Shown here one piece after another: positions 56,363 through 64,000 of a stretch of DNA of 64,000 nt. The stretch's first letter is position 1; each line of letters starts with the position of its first letter. The DNA is taken from NCBI GenBank assembly GCA_029216955.1, contig JANAVB010009599.1, forward strand, positions 3,216,053 to 3,280,052, read 5' to 3'. A model generated the notes under the pieces. It saw nothing but the letters and a program-made list of their open reading frames with translations. It did not search any database and was not told the DNA's origin. The position numbers and the translations under genes are program-made. The stretch is from Iris pallida. Its lineage: Eukaryota > Streptophyta > Magnoliopsida > Asparagales > Iridaceae.

Positions 56363-56596
56363 CTAATGACAACCACATAGCTCACGCAAATGCTCTGTGA
56401 TACGATTACACAACCACTTCGAATAAGTGGGATCGACGGCGCTAGGAGAGATGCAGTCCATTGTAGGTGCTGGATGAATAGAACTCCCGGTCTCACTAGC
56501 TACCTGTGACACTTCCTCCTTAACAGTAGGAGGAGCCACCTCAGCATTCAGTGTTTCCCTCAAACGATGTGACGCTGCTCGGGTCATGGGTGCCAT
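56363..56596 (-). CDS. Small ORF, paralogue of 54928-55182
   Basis: 77 codons from ATG 56596, directly after TCTTACCAG on the minus strand, which looks like an acceptor joined to the ATG. MAPMTRAASHRLRE, then VKEEVSQVASETGSSIHPAP, then VDPTYSKWLCNRITEHLREL. No known family. The copy in the first position is similar, so the ORF was duplicated with the surrounding unit. Confidence 0.45.
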   Translation of the reverse strand: MAPMTRAASHRLRETLNAEVAPPTVKEEVSQVASETGSSIHPAPTMDCISPSAVDPTYSKWLCNRITEHLRELCGCH

Positions 56597-56676
56597 CTGG
56601 TAAGATCGATATTCACAAAGAATATAATTGTAACATAAGCAAGCTAACTAAAGGAACCATCATCTCGTTTGAGTAC

Positions 56677-57486
56677 AAAAATAAAGATTGACACACAGTA
56701 CTAATTCATATTTGTTTTAAGTGTGAGAACAGATGGCTCAGAACACAACACAAAATTCATTCTAGCATACATTAGTGTGAATCATCTATGTTCTGTACAT
56801 ATGGTGTAGTATATATTCTTATCGAATCTAGTATCTGAAGGATATAACAGAATCAAGATGAACCCACATAATGTAATACTAAGACATCATCTACTACTAA
56901 AAAATATAGTGATAGGTTGTCATATCATCATTGCCGAGGGATGAGGGTCAAAGTACAGTCAACTTTATGTACGGCTACATAGTTTCTGCCTCGCCAGTCG
57001 AATGGCTGCAGGGACTATGTCCTGATCACCATGTTGTACCGTAGATTAATGCAAATGGAGCTGGAGCCAAAATCCATAATCCAAAATACAAAATACAGAA
57101 TCCAATCCCTGGGTTCGTCAAAAATACAAAAACAAAGATTGACACATAGTACTAATTCATATCTGTTTTAAGTGTGCGAACGGATGGCTCAAAACACAAC
57201 CCAAAATTCATTCTAACATACATTAGTGTGAATCATCTATGTTCTGTACATATGGTGTAGTATATGTTCTCATCGAATCTAGTATCTAAAGGATATAACA
57301 GAATCAAGATGAACCCACATAATGTAATACTAAGACATCATCTACTACTAAAAGATATAGCGATAGGTTGTCATATCATCATTGCCGAGGGATGAGGGTC
57401 GGAGGACAGTCAACTTTATCTACGGCTACATAGTTTCTGCCTCGCCAATCGAACGGCTGTAGGGACTATGTCCTGATCACCATGTT
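56677..57486. repeat. Tandem duplication, 451 bp period
   Basis: 56677-57036 and 57128-57486 are nearly the same (about 360 bases each), spaced 451 bases start to start. The 90 bases between them (GCAAATGGAGCTGGAG..., AATCCCTGGGTTCG) have relatives at 54545-54620 and 56222-56260, so larger units were duplicated as well. Confidence 0.9.
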
Positions 57487-57599
57487 ACCAATTAACAAAC
57501 CAACAAAACCACTCATTACAAATATCGGCACTATCGGTGCTTTCGAATCGGAGTATCACATTTTTCGGCGTCGAAAAACAAATAATTAGTACTAAATTA

Positions 57600-58190
57600 T
57601 CAGATTTTTCGGCACAATCGGTGCCCCTGACCAAGCCCGCCCCCCGCACCCCTTCCCCCTACACCACCCCTAACCCTAACCCGAACCCCATCCCTAACCC
57701 CTCCCCCACCAGCCCCCCTCCCCTCACCAGCCCCCCTTCACCCTCCCTACTCCCCTCCCCCACCAACCACCCCAAACCCTAAGCCGAACCCTCCCCTCCC
57801 CCCAGCCCCCTCCTCACCCCCACCCCTAACCCGAACCTTAACCCTCCCCTCCCTCCAGCCCCCCTCCCCAGCCCCCCCTTACCCTCCTACTCCCCTCCCC
57901 CACTAACCACCTCTAACCCTAACCCTAACCCTCCCCTCCCCCCAGCCCCCCTCCTCACCCCCAGCCGTCCTCACCCCTACCCCACCCCACACACATCCAC
58001 CCCTAACTCGAACCCTAACCCTCCCCCCTCAGCTTCCTCCTCACCCCCAGTCGCCCTCACCCCCCTGCCCCACACCCCCCAGCCACCCCTCACTCACCCC
58101 CTAACCACCCGTATCCCCTCTGCCCCTCACCCCCCTCCATCGGACCATTCCTCACCCCCTAACCACCCGCACCCCCAACCACCAACAACC
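57600..58190. repeat. C-rich low-complexity block with CCCTAA words
   Basis: Very C-rich plus strand with repeated CCCCTCCC and CACCCCC. Short telomere-like series CCCTAACCCTAACCC occur at 57667-57681, 57916-57934 and singly elsewhere. Confidence 0.85.
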
Positions 58191-58194
58191 AAAT

Positions 58195-58195
58195 T

Positions 58196-58227
<32 letters not shown>

Positions 58228-58380
58228 TGAGGGGGAGTCACGTACCGGAGAGGAAGGAGAGTCGTCGGAGAGAGTGAGAGTCGCTGGAGAGAGCGAGAGC
58301 GCCGGAGAGAGCGAGAGCGCCGGAGAGAGTGAGAGCGCCGGAGGGGGGGAAGGAGAGAGAGTGAGAGAGTAAAATGGGGG
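58195..58380. repeat. (GA)n and GCCGGAGAGAGCGAGA repeats
   Basis: A GA run (58197-58230) and about five units of GAGAGCG/GCCGGAGAGA of 18 bases (58262-58345). On the minus strand this is a CT-rich leader-like stretch with a possible donor (CTCTCCG|GTACGTG) near 58245, close to the CACTA right end. Confidence 0.7.
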
Positions 58381-58409
58381 AAATGAATCGTTGGAGGGAA
58401 TTTAATTAG

Positions 58410-58644
58410 AATTTAGCGACGTTCATCCTAACGTCACTAAATTAGTCGCTATTAGTGACGTCATAGCGACGTTTTGCGATGACTAGCTCATGTAACTAAT
58501 ATACGTCGTTGTCACGTCGCTATTTTCGTCGCTAGTAGCGACTATTAGCGACATTTCAATTAAACGTCGTTAATGTGCGCAATTTAGCGACGTTTTAGTA
58601 ACGTCGCTAAATTTACGTCGCTAATGGAGCAGATTTTAGTAGTG
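58410..58644 (-). repeat. CACTA right terminus and subterminal repeats
   Basis: About ten TTAGCGAC/GTCGCTAA words in both orientations up to the terminus CACTACTAAAA (58634-58644). Transposase binding sites of CACTA elements have this layout. Confidence 0.75.
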
Positions 58645-58659
58645 AGAGGGAAGGTTATT

Positions 58660-58842
58660 TGATCTTATAAAAGGCTAGCCCAAAAATCATTTTTTGGTGG
58701 GGGGAATTTCTATTATAAATTTTTCACTCAAAATTTTACTCAGGGCTAGTCCTAAATATATTTTTGTGCTAGCCATGAGTAAAATTTTGAGTGAAAAATT
58801 TATAAAAAGAATTGGGTCAGCCCCGAGTCTTTTTTCGTAGTG
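58660..58842. mobile_element. Foldback element with CACTA-type end
   Basis: Perfect 28-base inverted repeat (58715-58742 and 58776-58803) around a 33-base loop that has an inner GGCTAG/CTAGCC stem. The right border on the minus strand reads CACTACGAAAAAAG (58829-58842). Small, non-coding, MITE-like. No left terminus or target duplication found. Confidence 0.5.
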
Positions 58843-59600
58843 CCTTTATCAAGGGCCTAAAAAATAAGTTAACAAGTTTAACTTTTGAGCCGTTTTGAAG
58901 TCTCATTATATTATGGAAGATATTGTAGTTAATAATTTATGAGTCAAATATTAATAACATTCCAACTTTGGCACAAGGCAAATATAAACCATGCACCCAA
59001 CTGTGCTGAGTTAAGTTTTTTATATGTAGCATAAATCTCATTAAAAATATGGCAACACATTTTTCGATCCCATCCAACAAAGTTAGCTCACATCATAAAC
59101 ATTTGTCATTACATAATACTACAGTTATTTTAGATGTGTTAAATTTGTTATAGTTATATTTTAAATTTCTGAATATGTGTTAAATTAGATAATAATTTAG
59201 TTAGTATTAAAATAATTAAAATTTTCATAATAGTTATACATATATTGTAGTGAATAATATAATTATACATAAATTGTAGTTAATAAAATTTTTATAATAA
59301 TTATACATAAATTTTCATAATAATTATACATATATTGTTAGTTTAACATGTATTGGAAAATAATTAACATAACAATACAATAACCTTGTTAAAAATGTGG
59401 CAACACATTTTTCGATCTTAGCCAACACATTTAGCTCGCCTCATAAACATTTATCACGCTGTAAAGAAATATTAGATTCAATCATAATCCCAAATAGTCT
59501 TATAATTTAGCACACAGAGAGCCTTGTAATGAATAACAATCATTTAATGTTAATAGTCAGAACAATCATATGACATTTCGTAATCCAACTACGGTTTATC
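58843..59600. other. AT-rich region with direct repeats
   Basis: No gene seen. A block with GGCAACACATTTTTCGATC and CATAAACATTT occurs at 59050-59105 and again at 59398-59455. Between them are several TATACATA(T/A)ATTGTAGT-like words. Confidence 0.6.
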
Positions 59601-59654
59601 ACCGATGTCAAGTGAATCATCATTCCCATCCTCCCAGATGTGGTTCACACCCTC

Positions 59655-60531
59655 TCATGGGTTCTGATCCTCAAAGGGATCCTTTACAAAATCTACCAAA
59701 CCATGTATGTACTCGAGGTCCCCATCTAGCCGCACATTCCAGCATCCTCTTAGGTCGAGTATGTGAAGATCCATGCACTCCGTCATGATAGCTCTCAGCC
59801 CGTTGTCTTCGAACATGCCAAACTTTATCTCGAGGTGCTCGAGACGCGGCATCGAAGAGGCCACGGCCATGCCTCTGACTTGTCGAAGGTTTCCTTCTTG
59901 AATCCATTCATGATCATGAACTTCGGAGGTGGCATGATCCTCCTCAGCATAACTTGACGCTGGCAACGACTTCCGAGGAGTTTGATGCCCTTACATGTAA
60001 TGTGGAGGTAGTAGCTGATGTCGAGTTCTGTCAGAACAGAAAAAACTCTAAATGTTCCTCCAATATTTTATCACTTACGTTGCTCATTGGCATTCGCAGG
60101 ACCCTTAAAAATTTATCATTGTATTATAAATAGTGGTATAACCAGGAAAACAAAAAAAATCAAAATTAACAACTTATAACTTATGAAACAAAATAGATTA
60201 AAAATATCGTGTACTGGCCTTGAGGAAGTAAAGGAGAAGGCCTCTTTGTTGAGTTTGTAAACAAAGAAGGAGGTTAGATTTCTCTCATTGCGTTCCACTT
60301 GTTTTTTATCGTCTCATCAATTTTTGAGGTTAGGTTAACCCTGCGGCACCACTGAGTCAACTTGACGTCCGACCAAAAGCAGGGACAGTAGAGCGCCTTC
60401 CACCACGATCGGCAAACGAAAGACAAGCGGACGACCTCCTCAGACGACATTTCAGCTAGTACCAAAACCATGGCTAGGATCTCCTTGGGGATGGCGGCCC
60501 ATCTGCAGATGTTGGTTTTGCTCTTCTCCAT
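59655..60531 (-). pseudogene. F-box/LRR protein, copy A (pseudogene)
   Basis: F-box proteins select targets for SCF ubiquitin ligases. From ATG 60531: RWAAIPKEILAMVLVLAEMS and VCRSWWKALYCPCFWSDVKL form an F-box. A frameshift near 60290 breaks exon 1; the continuation SFFVYKLNKEAFSFTSSRP is in another frame, followed by a donor-like GTACAC. The second exon lacks a clear AG (TACAATGATAAAT, where copy B has TACAATAGGAAAT) and carries frameshifts before the LRR end GMAVASSMPRLEHLEIKFGM and LDLRGCWNVRLDGDLEYIHG. Family: F-box/LRR of the SKIP19-like type. TATA-like TTTATATAG lies near 60592-60600. Confidence 0.75.
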
Positions 60532-61428
60532 TGAGACTGCTCTGAAGAGTTGTGAATATAAATAGTTTGGTTGTTTAGTTTGGTTTTGAATCTATATAAA
60601 TTGGTTTTGAAGGGTGGTGAAGATGAATAGTTTGGTTGTTTGGCTGTATAAGTAGATTTTTAAGGGTTGTGAAAAAAAATAATTTTCTCATATCTCCTCC
60701 GAGCCCTTCCTCTTGTAAATATCTATCACCATTAATTAGGGTGAATGGCACTGATACAGTCAATAACAGTGGTATTTGTACCGTCAAAATTCATCTTGAA
60801 GAAGGTAAAATGTCATCATTATGTGGGAAACGTCCAAATCTCTTGGATATTTTTTTTTTGAAACGTCCAAATCTCTTGGATATGATTACGCTGATGTTGT
60901 ATTAATGTTAAGCACTGATACAGTCAGTATCAGGGCAATTTGCACCGCCAAAATTTGTCTTCACATGGTCTTGGGTTGTGGGACAGATGGCGTCTTCGGT
61001 AGTCAGATTGGTATGGTCCTAGTATAAGTGACTGGTTCGAATTGGTAATAGCTGTAGGCAAACGACAACCAGCTACTGTAAATGATTGAGGTAGCTACCG
61101 AAAGGAATTAAGTTTGGCATCATATCCCATAATGTCACATAATTTGGATAATTTTACAATTTTTCCAAAATAAAGAATATCAATAGCTCAGATGATACCC
61201 AGACTAAGAACATTAATAACACTTTAACATTTATAACCCATTGTATTGAGGATAACATACTGATATCATATAAATATGAAAAATATAAAGAAATGCACGC
61301 ATGCATGCTATTGTCAGAAGAACCATTCACCCCAGGACTGACTGATGAGATCTAAATCACTATAAAACTTGTATCCACGTTCCCCTGTGATTACATCGTC
61401 AAAGAGTCATTTAAACGTCTGTATAAAA
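60532..61428. other. Spacer between F-box copies, with repeats
   Basis: Upstream of copy A, the phrase GAATAGTTTGGTTGTTTGG occurs twice (60552-60645 region). GCACTGATACAGTCA is found at 60749 and 60912, each followed by a similar 40 bases (period 164), and ACGTCCAAATCTCTTGGAT is repeated at 60830 and 60863. No gene seen in 60930-61428. Confidence 0.6.
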
Positions 61429-61843
61429 TCAAAAATGTTTCTGAGGTCGTCGTTGAGGTACGTTGAAGCACCCACGTATGTCAAGCACGCGAAGACCCTT
61501 GTAGTTGCATATGATAGATCGCAGCGTATCTTCGTTGAACATGCCTGAGCCCATCTTGAGGTGCTCGAGATGCGGCATCGAATCGGCCACGGCCTTTTCC
61601 TTCGTCTCGTTGAACGTGTTCAGCATGAATCTGTTCCTGATCATAAAATATGGAGGGGGCATGTTCCTTCTCAGCTTGACCAGACCCTGGCAATACTTGT
61701 CGGCGGAAAATATTCTCGTCGACGTGATATAGAGGCAGTAGCTAATGTTGAGTTCTTCTAACACTGGAAGAAACTCTAAGTATGTAACGAAAGTTTTATC
61801 ACTCACGTCGTACTGCGGAATGTGCAGCACCCTTAGAAATTTC
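61429..61843 (-). pseudogene. F-box/LRR copy B, exon 2
   Basis: Begins at the acceptor TACAATAG|G and reads FLRVLHIPQYDVSDKTFV, YLEFLPVLEELNISYCLYIT, MLNTFNETKEKAVAD, MPHLEHLKMGSGMFNEDTL and LRVLDIRGCFNV, a run of leucine-rich repeats. Against copy A (CWNVRLDGDLEYIHG) the end should continue YLNDDLRNIFDFIQ, which lies in another frame, so a small indel near 61455 replaced the last 20 or so residues by PQRRPQKHF. Confidence 0.75.
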
Positions 61844-61934
61844 CTATTGTATTAGAAAAAGGGAAAACATATTAATTCACAACTTCATGCATAAGATAAA
61901 TAGAAATTAACCAAGTATACATAAAAATTTCTAA

Positions 61935-62306
61935 TTAGAAAAATAAAGTATTATAAGAAGACAAAACAAAATTTTGCATAGGTCTATAACATGCAAAAGA
62001 GAAGGCGGCTTCGTCGAGCTTGTACACAGAGAAGGACTGTAGAATTCCCATGCTGCGAGCCACGAGCTTCTTTACGGTCAAACCAATCTCTGCGTTTTGG
62101 TGGTCCCTATGGCACCACTGATCCAAGTCTACATTGGACCAATAGTAGGGACCGCTGAGCGCCTTCCACCACGAACGGTACACTGAGGCCACGTTGCACA
62201 TGATCTTGTTAGGCGTCATCCTCGACAGTACCAGTATCATCGAGAGAACCTCCGTAGGGATGACGGTCCATCCGCTGCTATTGATCTTGCTCTTGCTCCT
62301 CTCCAT
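61935..62306 (-). CDS. F-box/LRR copy B, exon 1
   Basis: ATG 62306. MERSKSKINSSGWTVIP, EVLSMILVLSRMTPNKI and YRSWWKALSGPYYWSNVDL give the F-box (about residues 13-58), then ARSMGILQSFSVYKLDEAAF. The exon probably ends near YRP at about 61980, where copy A has GTACAC but this copy has ATGCAA, so the donor is unclear; the frame runs on to a stop at 61935. A TTAAATAG TATA-like box lies at 62412-62419 and a 45-base tandem pair (TATAGTCGGTTGGGTTCTT) in the leader at 62335-62400. Whether it is expressed is open. Confidence 0.65.
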   Translation of the reverse strand: MERSKSKINSSGWTVIPTEVLSMILVLSRMTPNKIMCNVASVYRSWWKALSGPYYWSNVDLDQWCHRDHQNAEIGLTVKKLVARSMGILQSFSVYKLDEAAFSFACYRPMQNFVLSSYNTLFF

Positions 62307-62429
62307 TGCGACTGTTCTTCTTCTCTCCTTTCTTTCTCTATAGTCGGTTGGGTTCTTCTTCTTCTCTCTTTTGTTTCTCTATAGTCGGTTGGGTTCTTTT
62401 CTTAATGGAAAAGGCTATTTAACCAGCTC

Positions 62430-62860
62430 GTGGTGTGATCATGAGCTGTCTGTAGCTACGTATCCCCTATTCGCTCCAAATCCCCTGATGTGATCACACC
62501 GGGGCCCACCCCTTATTCAATCCATTGCTACTCTTCTACTCCTCTAGCTGCGATTCAGTTTTATTGTGTTTTATTTTACAATTTTGGAAGTTAATTAAGA
62601 TTAAAAGTTTTGAATTTTTAAAGTTACATGTTCGTACAAGTAAATTTTCAGATTAAAAGTTTAATTTAAATTGAAAATTAAATGTTAATGATAACTTTCC
62701 AAATGTTAATTTAGTTTCAATTTTAATTTTAATTTTAATTTTCTTTTTATTTTTATTTTTAAAATTTGCCATGTGATTAATAGCAATTAGGGGTACTAAA
62801 ATAAATCATGATAATATTAATATTCACTTAATTTATTTTTACAAGTAATTTTTGCACAAT
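62430..62860. other. AT-rich upstream region
   Basis: Upstream of the F-box copy B leader. AT-rich with TTTTAATTTTAATTTT runs; no gene seen. Confidence 0.6.
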
Positions 62861-62861
62861 T

Positions 62862-64000
62862 GGGTCAAACCGACCGGCACTGCATCGAACCATATCAATC
62901 CAAACCGATCGACTATTATTTGAACCGATGGTCTGGTAACATTAGTGATAATTCTAATATTAATTTTAATATTAGTTTCAATATTAATGTAATTTTTTTA
63001 ATTTAAATTTTAACTATTTTTTAGTTGTAAATTTAAATTTAAATTTAATTTTAAATCAAAATTTAATTTTTATTTTAAATTTATATTTAAATTTAAATTT
63101 TAAAATTTGTCACGTGATCAATTGAATTTAGGGGTGTGCACATATGGGTCAAACCAACCGCATCGAACCAAACCAAACTTGTACCACAAATTAAATAGGG
63201 CTTGGCTCGGGCTCGATTAGTGTTCGTCTAAACTCGTACGCTAAAACTGGTCGAGCTCGATAATTTTGCGTGTGTAATCAAACAGATTTCAAACACCATT
63301 TTTGAGCATCGAACCGAACCAAACTTATACCACAAATTAAATCGGGCATTGGCTTGGGCTCAGTTTAGTGTTCGTCTAAACTCGTACGCTAAAACTAGTC
63401 GAGCTCGACCATTTCGCGTGTGTAATCGAACCGAGTTCAAACACCATTTTCGAGTACGTATTAGCATGTAACAATGATACGTGTTAATGGTAGTTATTAA
63501 AAAGAAACTATTGAAATAAAAACTTGTTGATTTGATCAATTGAATTAGGAGATTTTACAGATTTGGGTCAAACCGACCGTATCGAACTATATCAATCCGA
63601 ACTGATGGGCTATCAATCGAACAGATGGTCTCGTAACAATAATGTTAATATTAATATTAGTTTCAATATTAATGTAAAAGAAATCATGATAATATTAATA
63701 TGCACTTTTTTATTTTTACCAGGTATTTTTTAATTTAAATTTTATCCATTTTTTAGTTGTAAATGTAAATTTAATTTTACATCAAATTTTAATTTTTATT
63801 TAAAATTTTTATTTAAATTTAATTTTAATTTTAAAATTTGCTACGTGATCAATTGGATTTAGGGGTGTGCACATGTGGGTCAAACCAACTGCATCGAACC
63901 GAACCAAACTTATACCACAAATTAAATGGGACTTTGCTCGAGCTCGGTTAGTGTTCGTCTAAACTCGTACGCTAAAACTAGTCGAGCTCGATCATTTCAC
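62862..64000. repeat. Tandem repeat, about 0.7 kb period, open at right
   Basis: TGGGTCAAACCGACCG occurs at 62861 and 63564 and the following AT-rich sequence, GTGATCAATTG(A/G)ATTTAGGGG and GTGCACAT repeat in the same order. Inside, a unit of about 147 bases (CGAACC(A/G)AACCAAACTT to AAACACCATTTT) is found at 63163 and 63310 and again from 63895 to the edge. The array runs off the window. Confidence 0.85.

Larger units (their letters stand above)
54439..58644 (-). mobile_element. Non-autonomous CACTA-like element
   Basis: The right end reads, on the minus strand, CACTACTAAAATCTG, followed by many direct and inverted TTAGCGACGT words (58410-58625). This is the structure of CACTA (En/Spm) ends: a CACTA terminus plus subterminal repeats. 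The left side has the same words at 54439-54517 and 56165-56190 but no CACTA terminus, so it is truncated or my left limit is wrong. No transposase is seen. Inside are two small related ORFs, hairpins, duplications and a C-rich block. Confidence 0.6.

Noticed and set aside
57600..58190. True telomere end
   Set aside because: Only short CCCTAA series within degenerate C-rich sequence, flanked by transposon on both sides.
1..64000. tRNA, rRNA or organelle insertions
   Set aside because: No cloverleaf or rRNA sequence recognised by eye; a tRNAscan-SE and rRNA search would settle it.

Overview
This window is nuclear DNA from a flowering plant. The evidence is plant-type LTR retrotransposons (Tekay-like chromovirus and Tat/Ogre-like Ty3/gypsy), a plant L1-type LINE with a zf-RVT tail, CACTA-like DNA transposon ends, and a tandem pair of plant F-box/LRR genes. 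I cannot name the species. A 13-base run of N shows it comes from an assembly. Almost everything is transposon sequence, mostly decayed; there is no intact housekeeping gene, tRNA or rRNA.

Layout: 1-3958 (-) is the 3' part of a Tekay-like gag-pol with several stop codons. 4150-4470 is a piece of LTR related to the Tat element further right. 4568-12510 (-) is a large non-coding LTR retrotransposon (LARD-like) whose right LTR is cut off. 12546-27681 (+) is a 15 kb Tat/Ogre-like element with an extra first ORF, gag, protease, RT, two RNase H domains and integrase, followed by about 5 kb carrying two antisense transcription units, then a 3' LTR. 27703-28339 plus 39190-44341 (+) is one LINE, split by a 10.85 kb Tekay-like element (28340-39189, -) with both LTRs and a near-perfect target-site duplication. 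44342-47640 is AT-rich intergenic sequence with short tandem repeats. 46283-48719 plus 53700-54412 (-) is a pseudogene of the 'putative plant transposon protein' type, split by a second LARD-like copy (48725-53694, +) with a perfect TCCTC duplication. 54439-58644 (-) is a non-autonomous CACTA-like element full of hairpins and tandem duplications. 58645-59600 holds a foldback element and AT-rich repeats. 59655-62306 (-) holds two damaged F-box/LRR genes. 62860-64000 is a tandem repeat running off the window.

The most interesting system is inside the Tat-like element. Between integrase and the 3' LTR, on the opposite strand, lies what looks like a real gene: TATA box, ATG, short basic first exon, GTAAGT donor, 716-base intron, pyrimidine-rich AG acceptor, and a long second exon resembling a plant mobile domain (PMD) protein with a coiled-coil tail. 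A second, smaller antisense ORF with its own TATA box lies downstream of it. The same element carries repeated motifs (21-residue repeats in ORF1, IIPVxGR repeats before RT, TGCGTGA/TCACGCA repeats in non-coding parts). Antisense extra ORFs are known in this lineage; the intron and the paired arrangement read here deserve checking.
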